From positions 366,374 to 430,373 of the forward strand of contig NZ_JACSPS010000001.1 in NCBI RefSeq assembly GCF_014837035.1: 64,000 bases of DNA, written 5' to 3'. The DNA comes from Kaistella pullorum. GTDB taxonomy: Bacteria; Bacteroidota; Bacteroidia; Flavobacteriales; Weeksellaceae. Numbering within the stretch: the stretch's first letter is position 1; each line of letters starts with the position of its first letter. The notes below the pieces were generated by a model. That model saw only the letters and a list, made by a program, of their open reading frames with translations, did no database searches and was not told the DNA's origin. The position numbers and the translations under genes were made by a program. Of this stretch, positions 43,816 to 53,761 are shown one piece after another.

Positions 43816-45966
43816 TTACTGCATCGCTGTCTGGTTGAACAGTTCGATTCGGTAATCTTTTATTTTTGCATTGTCCTGAAGACTCTTCAGAAGTGCCTGA
43901 CCAAACTGCTGTGAGTTTTGCCCGGCTATTGCTTCAGTCACTTGCTTGATGTCACCTGGTTGCTTGTTTACGGTTTCAGAGTTTTTCACCAAAACATACA
44001 CACCGGTCATACCTTCTACAGGCATTGAAAGTTTTCCTTTAGCAACACCGAATGCAGCACCTGCAACTTTCGGCTCCATAGCACCTGCAAGAAGCGGGTT
44101 CAGTATGTTGATCTGTCCGCTGCCCTTCGGCGCACCAAACAGCTTCGCGATCTGGTCAAGGGATTTGGCATTTGCAGCTTTGATCTTTTCAGAAATCTGC
44201 TTTGCCATTATTTTATTCTTAATGATAGGCTCTATCTGGTCTCTCACCGCTTCCGGATCAGCAGTTCCTGCATCCTGAATTCCGTTCAGATAAGCGACGA
44301 TGCGGTCACCAGTACCATCTACAGTAAAGATTTCTGTATCACCTTTGCTGCGTTTCTTGTTAAATGCCCACGCGATGATTTCCTGATCTTTATCGGTTCC
44401 CAAACCTGGTAGCTGTCCCTGGAAACGGCCTACTTCTTTAGGATTGTCAAACTGATAGTTTCCTTTCTTCGCGATATTTGCGAAATCGTTGAAAGATTTG
44501 CCCTGAACCTGCTGAATAAAGCGGGTAGCTTTAGTGTACACTTCATTTTCAGTTTTGTCTGACGCTTTGACGGCTTTTACCAAGTTAGCAACCTTGTAAG
44601 TCATCGCGCCCGATTTTTTGTCTTCGATATTGATGATGTGGTAACCAAACTGCGTTTCTACAACACCCGTTGCGCCCTTCCCGTTGTTAGCCAGGAAGCT
44701 TAGATATTCCGGTACGAATGGTGTCGCCGGTGTTGTCCAACCCACGCTTCCACCCTGCGCCGCAGAACTTGGATCTGCTGAATACTTCAACATTTCGGTG
44801 AATTTAGCCGGATCAGCTTTAAGTACGGCACCTATAGAATCAGCTAATTTTTTTGCTTCATCCTTGCTTCTGGTTTCATTTGCCCCAGCCTGATTTCCTT
44901 TGTAAGTAACCAGGATGTGTCGTGAAAGCGTGGAGTCTGAAGGTTTTTTATCTAAAATTTTAGAAACTACGTAGAAATTTTGCTCTTTGTAAGGACCGAA
45001 AGTGCTACCAATGCTTGCACCGGCAACTTTATCCTTAATCTGAGAAGGTAATTGTTCTGCCGAGAAATACTGCGGGTTGAACGGTAAGTCAGAATTTAAT
45101 GAAACAAACATGGAGTCATTGGTCGTATTCTGGAAGTTCTCTTTCCCATCGCTCATATCAGTTCCCTGAGAAAACAATTTGTTGATCTCATTTTGAGCAA
45201 GTGTCTCATCCTGCGCACTTGGGGCCGCCGGGAAATACACGAAACCGATATTACGGCTCGCATCACGCTTGAAAAGAATTGGGTGCTTCTTGATATAATC
45301 TGTAAGGTCCTGTCTCGTGATTTTCACAGGATTCTTCTTCTCGTAAACACTGTAGTCTATCTTTACAAAATCGATATTGGCAAGCTGGTCACGCTGCTTC
45401 ATCATTTCTTCAGCTTCTTTCTTGCTCGCAGTGATACCAATGGAAACATTTGCAAAAAGCTGACGTGCCATCATGCGGTACTCCATTGTACGGCGCGTAC
45501 GCAGCCAATTGTTGTACATCTCTACGTTGCCGCTGTTTTGCAGATCGGTAATTTGCTTCTTGATTTCCTGGGTCTTGAAGTTCCCCTTCGCATCGAAATT
45601 TTCTTTGTTTTGAGCGAACATAGGATCATACTGAAGCTGATTCCAGAACATGTCTTCGGTCAGCGTAAGACCCATTTTCTCGAATTGCTGCTTGATGAGT
45701 TTCGACTGTACCATCAGCTGCCAGGCCTGTTCTTCCAAACCTGTGCCCGGTTGCCCTTGCTGCTGAGCCTGTTGCTGCAACATAAAGAGTTGGTCGTCAT
45801 ACTCTTCCTTCGTGATCTCGTCGCCATTTACTTTACCGTACACGCCGGGTTTTGCGCCAAACAATTTTTCCAAACTGTCAGGATTTACCACGAAAGCCAG
45901 CATTGCGACTGCGATAATCCCCATCAAAAGCCAAGGCCTGTTTCTAATCTGTCCTAAAATAGCCAT
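43816..45966 (-). CDS. ppiD: Periplasmic peptidyl-prolyl isomerase, PpiD/SurA-like
   Basis: A 716-aa inner-membrane-anchored chaperone: a short cytoplasmic head, one helix (WLLMGIIAVAMLAFVV), and a long SurA-N-like region (YDDQLFMLQQQAQQQ, glutamine-rich). A parvulin PPIase domain at about 340-450 reads SRHILVTYKG, YSADPSSAAQGGSVGW and GVVETQFGYHIINI. A C-terminal helical part follows. It helps fold exported and outer-membrane proteins. The size and layout match PpiD of Bacteroidota. Confidence 0.94.
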   Translation of the reverse strand: MAILGQIRNRPWLLMGIIAVAMLAFVVNPDSLEKLFGAKPGVYGKVNGDEITKEEYDDQLFMLQQQAQQQGQPGTGLEEQAWQLMVQSKLIKQQFEKMGLTLTEDMFWNQLQYDPMFAQNKENFDAKGNFKTQEIKKQITDLQNSGNVEMYNNWLRTRRTMEYRMMARQLFANVSIGITASKKEAEEMMKQRDQLANIDFVKIDYSVYEKKNPVKITRQDLTDYIKKHPILFKRDASRNIGFVYFPAAPSAQDETLAQNEINKLFSQGTDMSDGKENFQNTTNDSMFVSLNSDLPFNPQYFSAEQLPSQIKDKVAGASIGSTFGPYKEQNFYVVSKILDKKPSDSTLSRHILVTYKGNQAGANETRSKDEAKKLADSIGAVLKADPAKFTEMLKYSADPSSAAQGGSVGWTTPATPFVPEYLSFLANNGKGATGVVETQFGYHIINIEDKKSGAMTYKVANLVKAVKASDKTENEVYTKATRFIQQVQGKSFNDFANIAKKGNYQFDNPKEVGRFQGQLPGLGTDKDQEIIAWAFNKKRSKGDTEIFTVDGTGDRIVAYLNGIQDAGTADPEAVRDQIEPIIKNKIMAKQISEKIKAANAKSLDQIAKLFGAPKGSGQINILNPLLAGAMEPKVAGAAFGVAKGKLSMPVEGMTGVYVLVKNSETVNKQPGDIKQVTEAIAGQNSQQFGQALLKSLQDNAKIKDYRIELFNQTAMQ

Positions 45967-46203
45967 TTTGTTGTTTAAATTTTATCAGTTTGCGAAAATA
46001 CACATTTTAAACATATTAGGAAAAATTTTGAGAATTAATGCTGTAATTTTTAAATCATCGGCAAATATGGCTACAAATGGCCTTGGCACAGTGCTTGTGA
46101 AATTACCCTCCGTCCCGTTTATCTAAGAGCGTGGATGAAGATTTTAAAAAATTTAAACAAAACACACGTTTTTATTGATGACAGATTGTCATTCAAATAT
46201 ATT

Positions 46204-48609
46204 ATGGCAGATTTTAATGAACTAAATATTGAGCAGATGATTGAAGATGGTTTCACAATAATGGCCGAAGAGCTCGAACTCGGAGATTTTTCCGAAAGCA
46301 CACAAAACACCGTGCAGGACGTTTTTCCTATTTTGCCGGTGCGGAACATGGTGATGTTCCCGAAAGTGATCATCCCGATTACAGCCGGCCGTGAAAAATC
46401 GATTAAATTACTTGAGGAAGCTCAGCGTAACAACGAATATATCGGTATTCTTACCCAGAATAATTCAGGGATCGAAAATCCTACCGAAGATGATCTTTAC
46501 AGAATAGGAACTTTGGCCAAGATCATTAAAATAATAAAGCTTCCGGAAGGAAACATCACCGCTATCACGCGTGGTTTCCAGCGCTTCACGGTAAAGAATT
46601 TCACCGCGACACAGCCATTCTTCAAAGCTGAAGTTACCAAACTCAAAGACATTACTTCAAAGAAAAAAGAAGAATACGCGGCCCTGCTCGAAAATATCAA
46701 GGACATGGCCTTCAAGATCATTGAGCTTGATCCTAACATTCCGGCCGCGGCCAATTTCGCTATAAAAAATATGAGTGATAATGAGGATTTGCTGAATTTC
46801 ATCAGTGCAAATGCCAATTTTTCGCCGGAAGAAAAGCAAAAACTCCTCGAAGAAAAACACCTCATGAACCGCGCACAGCGTTGCTATGAACTGATGCATG
46901 CGGATTTCCGGAAACTTGAACTCCGGAATCAGATCCATCAAAAGACCAACCGCGAGCTCGACAAAAGCCAACGTGAATATTTCCTGAACCAGCAGATGCG
47001 CGCCATCCAGGAAGAACTGGGCGGCGGACCGGATTCTGATGTGGAGGAACTGATGGAAAAAGCCAAGAAACTAAGGTGGAGTGATGATGTGGAGACCCAT
47101 TTCAACAAGGAAATCAACCGGCTACAGAGGCAAAACCCAAGTTCGCCCGATTACAACGTGCAACGGAATTACCTCGACTTCTTTACAGAATTGCCGTGGG
47201 AAAAGTATTCAAAGGATGTATTTGATATCAATAAGGCACAAAAAGTTTTAGATAAAGCCCATTTCGGTCTTGAAGACATTAAAAAAAGGATTCTTGAGCA
47301 TATGGCGGTACTGAAACTTAAAAATAACATGAAATCGCCAATTCTCTGCCTGGTAGGCCCACCGGGAGTTGGTAAAACCTCACTTGGTAAATCTGTCGCA
47401 GACGCGCTCGGCCGCGAATATGTACGTGTATCACTCGGCGGGTTGCATGATGAGTCTGAAATACGCGGACACCGCAAGACTTACATTGGTGCAATGGCTG
47501 GAAGAATTTTGCAGTCAGTAAAGAAAGCCGGGACATCCAATCCGGTGATCGTGCTCGATGAGATCGATAAAATTGGCCAGGGCGTCCATGGTGATCCGAG
47601 CTCAGCGCTTCTGGAAGTGCTTGACCCGGAACAAAATCATTCGTTCTATGACAACTACCTGGAAATGGGTTATGATCTGTCGAAAGTAATGTTTATTGCA
47701 ACCGCGAACTCACTTTCATCAGTACAGCGTCCGTTGCTTGACCGAATGGAAATCATAGAAATTGCAGGCTATACTTTGGAAGAAAAGGTGGAAATAGCAA
47801 AAAGACATTTAATTAAAAAACAGCAGGAAGAAAACGGTCTTGCCGCCAATTCCTTTAAACTTGGAAACGCCGAACTTAAACACATCATCGATGCGCACAC
47901 GTCCGAAAGTGGCGTGCGTGGCCTGGAAAAAAGGCTTGCTTCTGTGGCAAGATGGGTCGCACTGCAAACCGCGATGGAAAAAGAATACAACGCTAAAATC
48001 TCAATCAGTAAAATTGATGAGATCCTGGGCGTTCCAAGACCAAAAAGCCTTTCTGAAATTACCGGCGTGCCGGGTGTTGTGACAGGTCTTGCCTGGACTC
48101 AGGTCGGCGGCGACATTCTGTTTATAGAAAGTATCCTGAGCGAAGGCAAGGGAAATCTGACGATGACCGGAAATCTGGGAACTGTGATGAAGGAATCTGC
48201 GACCATTGCTTTGGAATATATCAAAGCGAAACACGATGAACTTGGGATTTCTTCGGAAGACATTCAGAAGAAAAACATTCACGTTCACGTGCCGGAAGGT
48301 GCCACGCCAAAAGACGGCCCGTCTGCGGGAATCGCCATGCTTACATCTATCGTTTCAAGTTTTACGAATAAAAAAGTTAAGGCACATCTGGCAATGACAG
48401 GCGAAATCACGCTGCGCGGCAAAGTTTTGCCTGTGGGCGGCATCAAAGAGAAACTCCTCGCGGCTACGCGCGCCGGAATCACCGAAATTATTCTGTGCGA
48501 AGCAAACCGCAAAGATGTGGAAGAAATCAAAAAAGACTACCTGAAAAATTTAAAGATAAATTATGTGAACCGAATGAGCGAAGTGATTGAGCTTGCCATC
48601 GAAAAATAA
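46204..48609 (+). CDS. lon: ATP-dependent protease Lon
   Basis: An 801-aa Lon protease that degrades misfolded and regulatory proteins. Domains in order: N domain (FPILPVRNMVMFPKVIIPI), a helical linker with IHQKTNRELDKSQREYFLNQ, AAA+ module (Walker A GPPGVGKTSLGKS near 355, Walker B VIVLDEIDKIG), and the protease domain with catalytic Ser in DGPSAGIAM and Lys in LRGKVLPVGGIKEKLLAA. The ATG at 46204 (MADFNELN) is the usual start. An in-frame ATG 69 bp upstream would add a tail with no family counterpart. Confidence 0.98.
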   Translation: MADFNELNIEQMIEDGFTIMAEELELGDFSESTQNTVQDVFPILPVRNMVMFPKVIIPITAGREKSIKLLEEAQRNNEYIGILTQNNSGIENPTEDDLYRIGTLAKIIKIIKLPEGNITAITRGFQRFTVKNFTATQPFFKAEVTKLKDITSKKKEEYAALLENIKDMAFKIIELDPNIPAAANFAIKNMSDNEDLLNFISANANFSPEEKQKLLEEKHLMNRAQRCYELMHADFRKLELRNQIHQKTNRELDKSQREYFLNQQMRAIQEELGGGPDSDVEELMEKAKKLRWSDDVETHFNKEINRLQRQNPSSPDYNVQRNYLDFFTELPWEKYSKDVFDINKAQKVLDKAHFGLEDIKKRILEHMAVLKLKNNMKSPILCLVGPPGVGKTSLGKSVADALGREYVRVSLGGLHDESEIRGHRKTYIGAMAGRILQSVKKAGTSNPVIVLDEIDKIGQGVHGDPSSALLEVLDPEQNHSFYDNYLEMGYDLSKVMFIATANSLSSVQRPLLDRMEIIEIAGYTLEEKVEIAKRHLIKKQQEENGLAANSFKLGNAELKHIIDAHTSESGVRGLEKRLASVARWVALQTAMEKEYNAKISISKIDEILGVPRPKSLSEITGVPGVVTGLAWTQVGGDILFIESILSEGKGNLTMTGNLGTVMKESATIALEYIKAKHDELGISSEDIQKKNIHVHVPEGATPKDGPSAGIAMLTSIVSSFTNKKVKAHLAMTGEITLRGKVLPVGGIKEKLLAATRAGITEIILCEANRKDVEEIKKDYLKNLKINYVNRMSEVIELAIEK

Positions 48610-48635
48610 TGTGCAGAAACAGGTTAATTAAGAGA

Positions 48636-48664
48636 TTGTAGATTCATTATAAAATTTAAATTTG
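48636..48664 (+). promoter_or_regulatory. Promoter of the small lipoprotein gene
   Basis: TTG at 48636-48638, 18 nt, then TAAATTTG at 48657-48664: a full Bacteroidota-type promoter, 16 nt before the ATG at 48681. Confidence 0.75.
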
Positions 48665-48680
48665 CCAAAAATTATTTTTA

Positions 48681-49034
48681 ATGAAGTCAAAATTCACGGG
48701 CAGTTTACTAAGTTTACTTATACTCGGGTCATGTGCTACTAAAGTCGTTAAGCCAGGCGAACCTGAACAAATTGACAGTAAAGTACGGGTTGGGAATACA
48801 TATACTTTTAAAAAACTGGATGGCAGCCGAGCAAAATTTAAAGTGTCAAAAGTTGATGCAACAACCATTACGGGCACCGACCTCGATCTTAAAAGCTACA
48901 ATCTTCAAAGAAACCAGGTCGCCTCGGTGAATAAAAGTAACACACTAGGAACGGTTCTCATTGCGGCGGGTGTCGCTGCAGCGGTAATCACCATTCCGGC
49001 ATATTCCAAAAACGAACCCGTAGGCGGGCGATAA
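48681..49034 (+). CDS. Small predicted lipoprotein
   Basis: A 117-aa protein with lipobox LLILGSC (Cys 18). A short beta domain follows (YTFKKLDGSRAKFKVSKV then ATTITGTDL), and a C-terminal hydrophobic helix (LGTVLIAAGVAAAVITIP) ends just before a polar tail. A lipid anchor at one end and a helix at the other is unusual for a short lipoprotein. No family is recognised. It has its own promoter and terminator, so it is a monocistronic unit. Confidence 0.75.
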   Translation: MKSKFTGSLLSLLILGSCATKVVKPGEPEQIDSKVRVGNTYTFKKLDGSRAKFKVSKVDATTITGTDLDLKSYNLQRNQVASVNKSNTLGTVLIAAGVAAAVITIPAYSKNEPVGGR

Positions 49035-49048
49035 AATTGTAAAATCAC

Positions 49049-49078
49049 AAACCTCCGGATTTTTCGGAGGTTTTTATT
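49049..49078 (+). terminator. Rho-independent terminator
   Basis: AAACCTCCG (49049-49057) pairs with CGGAGGTTT (49065-49073) around a 7-nt loop, then a T-run. It ends the small lipoprotein transcript. Confidence 0.93.
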
Positions 49079-49083
49079 TTCTG

Positions 49084-49091
49084 TAAATTTG
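49084..49091 (+). promoter_or_regulatory. -7 promoter box of pgi
   Basis: TAAATTTG lies 53 nt before the pgi ATG and directly after the preceding terminator. I see no TTG at the -33 position. Confidence 0.5.
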
Positions 49092-49144
49092 CAGCGTTTC
49101 TGAGTGGCTTCCATTCAATAATTTGACCTTTAAAATACAACCGA

Positions 49145-50785
49145 ATGCTTCCTAAAATAAATCCTGAACAAACGAACGCGTGGCAAAATCTGGAAGAACA
49201 TTTTGCGAACAATGATTTTGAGCTTCGCGAATTGTTTCAGAACAATCCGAACCGTTTTCGCGAATTTTCTGTTCAGCGCGACGGCTATCTGTTCGATTTT
49301 TCTAAAAACCTAATTAATGACCAAACGCTTGAACTGCTCCTGAAACTCGCGGACGAAACCGAGCTGAAAGAGGCGGTCGAGGCCATGTTTATAGGAGAGA
49401 AAATAAACGAAACAGAGAACCGCGCGGTGCTTCACACGGCTTTGCGAGATTTTTCAGACGCTCCACTGATGGTGGACGGCGAAGACATCAAGCCTTTGAT
49501 TCGAAGAGTGCTGGCTCAAATGAAGGATTTTTCCGGAAAAGTGATTTCAGGTTCGCACAAAGGTTTTTCGGGCAGGGAAATCACCGATGTGGTGAATATC
49601 GGGATCGGAGGTTCAGATCTTGGTCCGGTGATGGTTTCCTCCGCACTGAAACATTTCAAAACGCGGCTTAACGTACATTTTGTTTCAAATGTAGATGGAA
49701 ATCACATCGCTGAAACTTTGAAAAGTTTAGATCCTGAAACCACCCTTTTCATCATTGCATCCAAGACTTTCACCACGCAGGAAACGATGACGAATGCGGC
49801 TTCCGCTAAAGACTGGTTCCTGAAAAAAGGACAGCCGGACGATGTAGCGAAGCATTTTGTAGCACTTTCTACCAATGTAAAATCGGTGAAGGAATTTGGG
49901 ATTGCCGAAGAAAACATTTTTGAATTTTGGGATTGGGTTGGCGGCCGCTATTCGCTTTGGAGTGCGATTGGCCTCAGCATCGTGCTCGCGGTTGGTTATG
50001 ATAACTTCGAGCAGCTCTTAAAAGGTGCAAATGAAACTGACAATCATTTCCGTACCGCAGATTTTAAAGAAAACGTACCGGTGCTAATGGCGCTGCTTGG
50101 CATTTGGTACCGAAATTTTTACGGCGCGGGAACTTACGCCATCCTGCCATATTCTCAGTATCTTGACCGTTTTGCAGCGTATCTGCAGCAGGGCGATATG
50201 GAAAGTAATGGTAAATCCGTAGACCGAAACGGCGAATATGTAGAGTACGAAACCGGCCCGATTATTTGGGGTGAACCCGGAACTAACGGCCAACACGCAT
50301 TTTACCAATTAATTCATCAGGGTACTGAGCTTATTCCAGCGGATTTTTTAGCATACGTAAAATCGTGCAACGAAGTTTCCGACCATCAGGATAAACTGCT
50401 GGCGAACTTTTTTGCGCAGACCGAAGCTTTAGCATTTGGCAAGAATGAAGCTGAAGTTATCGCGGAGATGCAGGCCTCAGGCAAGTCGTCTGATGAAATC
50501 GCTAAACTTCTGAATTACAAGGTGTTCTCAGGCGACTCTCCAACTAATTCATTTATATTCAGTGAATTAACGCCGTTTTCGCTTGGTCAACTGATCGCAT
50601 TATATGAACATAAGATTTTCGTGCAGGGTGTGATCTGGAATATTTTCAGTTTTGATCAGTTCGGCGTGGAACTCGGAAAAGTTTTGGCCGGAAAAATCCT
50701 TGCAGAACTGGAGGCCAAAGGAGTAATTTCCTCGCACGATTCTTCTACAAACGGACTGATGAACTACTATCTGGCTCAGAAATAA
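49145..50785 (+). CDS. pgi: Glucose-6-phosphate isomerase
   Basis: Interconverts glucose-6-phosphate and fructose-6-phosphate. The 546-aa product carries the PGI signatures [39 protein letters not shown] with the phosphate-binding loop, and [19 protein letters not shown] with the catalytic Glu and His. The C-terminal Lys region is [19 protein letters not shown]. Length matches the long bacterial/eukaryotic type. It is 27 bp upstream of folD. Confidence 0.99.
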   Translation: MLPKINPEQTNAWQNLEEHFANNDFELRELFQNNPNRFREFSVQRDGYLFDFSKNLINDQTLELLLKLADETELKEAVEAMFIGEKINETENRAVLHTALRDFSDAPLMVDGEDIKPLIRRVLAQMKDFSGKVISGSHKGFSGREITDVVNIGIGGSDLGPVMVSSALKHFKTRLNVHFVSNVDGNHIAETLKSLDPETTLFIIASKTFTTQETMTNAASAKDWFLKKGQPDDVAKHFVALSTNVKSVKEFGIAEENIFEFWDWVGGRYSLWSAIGLSIVLAVGYDNFEQLLKGANETDNHFRTADFKENVPVLMALLGIWYRNFYGAGTYAILPYSQYLDRFAAYLQQGDMESNGKSVDRNGEYVEYETGPIIWGEPGTNGQHAFYQLIHQGTELIPADFLAYVKSCNEVSDHQDKLLANFFAQTEALAFGKNEAEVIAEMQASGKSSDEIAKLLNYKVFSGDSPTNSFIFSELTPFSLGQLIALYEHKIFVQGVIWNIFSFDQFGVELGKVLAGKILAELEAKGVISSHDSSTNGLMNYYLAQK

Positions 50786-50812
50786 GCTCTTAAACACATT
50801 TAAACAGATATC

Positions 50813-51697
50813 ATGGCACAAATACTCGACGGATTAAAGATTTCAAAGGAAATTAAAACCGAAATCCGATACGACGTAGAAAAAATAGTGGAAGGCAAAA
50901 GACGTCCTCCGCACCTCGTGGCAATCTTGGTGGGTCAAAACGGCGCCAGCATAGCTTATGTTAACAATAAAATAAAAGATTGCCGAGAAGTGGGTTTCAA
51001 ATCGTCTTTGGTAAAATTCCCAAGTACGGTTTCTGAAGCTGAACTTTTGGAAAAGATAAATGAACTGAACCTTTCAAAAGACGTTGACGGATTCATCGTG
51101 CAGTTGCCGCTTCCACCGCAGATCGATCAGGAGAAAATCATCATGGCGATTGATCCGCGGAAAGATGTGGATGGTTTTCATCCTGAAAATTTCGGAAAAA
51201 TGGCCCTCGAGATGGATACTTTTCTGCCAGCAACCCCATTCGGCATCCTTACACTTTTAGAAAGATACCAGATCGATACCAAAGGAAAACATTGTGTGAT
51301 CATCGGTCGCAGCCGGATTGTTGGCAAACCGATGAGCATCCTGATGGGCCGAAAAGACTTTCCGGGAAATTCTACGGTGACTCTTACCCACTCTTACACG
51401 CCACATATTGAGGAATTTACGAAAAATGCAGACATAGTCATTACCGCGCTGGGCGACCCTAATTTCCTTAAAGGTGACATGATCAAACAGGGCGCGATCG
51501 TAATCGACGTAGGAATCACGCGCATCGAGGATCAGTCGGACAAAGGTTACAAATTGGTAGGTGATGTAGATTTTGAAAGTTGCAAAGAAATCGCGGGCGC
51601 GATAACTCCTGTTCCAGGTGGCGTAGGACCTATGACACGCGCTATGTTAATGAAAAACACGCTTTTAGCTTATAAAACGTCTGTGTACAATGACTAA
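50813..51697 (+). CDS. folD: Methylenetetrahydrofolate dehydrogenase/cyclohydrolase
   Basis: A 294-aa bifunctional enzyme converting methylene-THF to formyl-THF for purine and formyl-Met-tRNA synthesis. The substrate region is YVNNKIKDCREVG with the active Tyr and Lys. VDGFIVQLPLPPQID and GRSRIVGKPMSILM are the cofactor-binding blocks, and PVPGGVGPMTRAMLM is the C-terminal signature. It overlaps queE by 8 bp, suggesting a small operon pgi-folD-queE. Confidence 0.99.
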   Translation: MAQILDGLKISKEIKTEIRYDVEKIVEGKRRPPHLVAILVGQNGASIAYVNNKIKDCREVGFKSSLVKFPSTVSEAELLEKINELNLSKDVDGFIVQLPLPPQIDQEKIIMAIDPRKDVDGFHPENFGKMALEMDTFLPATPFGILTLLERYQIDTKGKHCVIIGRSRIVGKPMSILMGRKDFPGNSTVTLTHSYTPHIEEFTKNADIVITALGDPNFLKGDMIKQGAIVIDVGITRIEDQSDKGYKLVGDVDFESCKEIAGAITPVPGGVGPMTRAMLMKNTLLAYKTSVYND

Positions 51698-52322
51698 AGA
51701 AGAAGAAAATATTTTGCTGGCGGAGGGAAAAATGCTACCCGTCATGGAGCACTTCTACACATTGCAGGGCGAAGGCGCACATACAGGGAAAGCGGCTTAT
51801 TTCATTCGCCTGGGTGGCTGCGACGTCGGTTGTCATTGGTGTGATGTGAAAGAAAGCTGGGACCCAACGCTGCATCCGCTTATGAGCGCAGAGTTTATCG
51901 CTGAAACAGCCGCAAAACACTGCAAAACCATTGTACTTACCGGCGGAGAACCGTTGATGTGGAACCTTGATATTCTGACTTCCAGACTAAAAGAACTTGG
52001 CTGTACGATACATATTGAAACTTCCGGCGCCTACCCCTTGAGTGGACATATTGACTGGATCACGCTTTCACCTAAAAAAACGGGCTTGCCGAAAGAAGAG
52101 ATTTATGCGGTGGCACATGAACTTAAAATGATCATATTTAACAATAATGATTTTAAGTTTGCGCAGGAGCAGGCTGCCAAGGTATCCCCAACGTGCAGAC
52201 TTTATATGCAAAGCGAATGGAGCAAGCGTGAGGAAATGTATCCTAAAATCACCGATTTCATTTTAGCAAACCCGAATTGGCAGGCTTCTGTACAAACCCA
52301 CAAATATTTGAATATTCCATAA
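51690..52322 (+). CDS. queE: 7-carboxy-7-deazaguanine synthase
   Basis: A 210-aa radical-SAM enzyme of the queuosine pathway that rearranges carboxy-tetrahydropterin to 7-carboxy-7-deazaguanine. The cluster motif is CDVGCHWC (CxxxCxxC), preceded by FYTLQGEGAHTGKAAYFIRL with the conserved GEG. TGGEPLMW is the SAM-binding GGE motif. Length is typical. Other queuosine genes are not in the window. Confidence 0.96.
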   Translation: MTKEEENILLAEGKMLPVMEHFYTLQGEGAHTGKAAYFIRLGGCDVGCHWCDVKESWDPTLHPLMSAEFIAETAAKHCKTIVLTGGEPLMWNLDILTSRLKELGCTIHIETSGAYPLSGHIDWITLSPKKTGLPKEEIYAVAHELKMIIFNNNDFKFAQEQAAKVSPTCRLYMQSEWSKREEMYPKITDFILANPNWQASVQTHKYLNIP

Positions 52323-52357
52323 AATTATGTTAAATTTACTTAATGTAACTCGGTTTT

Positions 52358-53725
52358 ATGCAGAAAATTCGATATTCGAGGTATTTTAAGGTCTTATTTA
52401 TCATATTGGATGTGCTGGTAATCACCAGTGTATTTCTATTTTATTTTTTGCGAAACTACAATCAGGCAATTCCGAGGGATATCTGGGAACAGAATATATT
52501 TTCGCTCATACTCCTGGCATTTTTCTGGATCTTACTCAGCGGAACCACGCGTCTGTATTCGGTGGCAAGAAACCTCACGTACACCATTTATCTGGAACGT
52601 CTGGTCACACACATCTTCATTTTCATTTTTGGTGTCATACTTTTAGCTAAAGTCAGCAACAACGATTTTTTGAAGCAGGATCGCTTCATGATCGCAGTCA
52701 CGCTTTTTATATTGCTGGTGGTCATAAAATCTGTAATTTCCTTTATCTTAAAATATCTTCGAAGCCGCGGTATTAACCACCGGAATATCATGTTCCTGCC
52801 TGATGACAGCTCCGCAGAAATCCTTAAAAATATTTTCAGGAAACGAAAGGATTACGGTTTTAAAATTTTTAATTATCCCGCTCAGCATCCACTTGATTTG
52901 CAACACCTTGTTGACTTTTGGAAAAAAACCGGCATCCACACGATGTATGTGTCAACCGGATCCCTTGAAAAACTCCAGGAAAATGAGATTTACCGTCAGG
53001 CTGAGTTGCACAAAGTGAGGATTTCCCTGATTCCCGGAACAACCAGAACTAATTTTTTCCAGTATGATCTCGCCTATGTGGAGATGCAGCCAATATTGGT
53101 CCCATCTAAATTTCCACTTGATTTCCTGTCGAATAATACATTAAAACGAAGTTTTGACATCGCTTTTAGCCTTGCGGTCCTACTTTTGATTGGCATCTGG
53201 CTGTTCCCGCTTGTTGCGCTGCTCATAAAGCTCGACGGAAAAGGACCGGTGTTTTTTACGCAGCAGCGGTATGGCTTTCATGAACGTGTTTTTAAGTGCA
53301 TTAAATTCCGTACGATGCGTGTAAATGGCGACTGTACACATAAGACCACGGCGAAAAATGATGACAGAATCACCAGGATAGGTCAGTTTCTGCGCAAGAC
53401 CAGTCTGGATGAGTTTCCGCAGTTCATCAACGTACTGCTGGGCGATATGTCTGTTGTAGGTCCACGGCCGCATATGCTGCTGGTGGACGATTTTTATAAG
53501 TTGAAAATCGGCCGCTACTCGATACGCAGCCTTGTAAAACCGGGTGTTACCGGTCTAGCGCAGGTGAACGGTCTGCGCGGTGACAATGGTGACATGGATA
53601 TCCAAATGAAAAAAAGGATCCTTACGGACGCGTTCTATGTGAAAAACTGGAGCTTTATGCTCGATTTGGTCATCATTTTGAAGACAGTTTTTCTGGTAAT
53701 TGGCGGGGACAAAAATGCCAATTAA
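52358..53725 (+). CDS. Polyprenyl-phosphate sugar-1-phosphate transferase (WcaJ/WbaP-type)
   Basis: A 455-aa membrane enzyme that starts exopolysaccharide or O-unit assembly by moving a sugar-1-phosphate onto undecaprenyl phosphate. There are four to five N-terminal helices, then a degenerate Rossmann-like central domain (HRNIMFLPDDSSAEILKNIF). The C-terminal catalytic domain runs from about 265: KRSFDIAFSLAVLLLIGIW, GPVFFTQQRYGF, CIKFRTM, and LRKTSLDEFPQFINVLLGDM followed by SVVGPRP. It stands alone here, 36 bp after queE. The sugar (often glucose or galactose) is not readable. Confidence 0.93.
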   Translation: MQKIRYSRYFKVLFIILDVLVITSVFLFYFLRNYNQAIPRDIWEQNIFSLILLAFFWILLSGTTRLYSVARNLTYTIYLERLVTHIFIFIFGVILLAKVSNNDFLKQDRFMIAVTLFILLVVIKSVISFILKYLRSRGINHRNIMFLPDDSSAEILKNIFRKRKDYGFKIFNYPAQHPLDLQHLVDFWKKTGIHTMYVSTGSLEKLQENEIYRQAELHKVRISLIPGTTRTNFFQYDLAYVEMQPILVPSKFPLDFLSNNTLKRSFDIAFSLAVLLLIGIWLFPLVALLIKLDGKGPVFFTQQRYGFHERVFKCIKFRTMRVNGDCTHKTTAKNDDRITRIGQFLRKTSLDEFPQFINVLLGDMSVVGPRPHMLLVDDFYKLKIGRYSIRSLVKPGVTGLAQVNGLRGDNGDMDIQMKKRILTDAFYVKNWSFMLDLVIILKTVFLVIGGDKNAN

Positions 53726-53761
53726 AAATCTTAGAAATAAATAAAATACTAATTTAGCCAA

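Noticed and set aside
45193-45957. 254-codon open frame antisense to the PpiD-like gene
   Set aside because: It is a shadow of the real gene in the opposite frame; the product is Leu/His-rich without family features.
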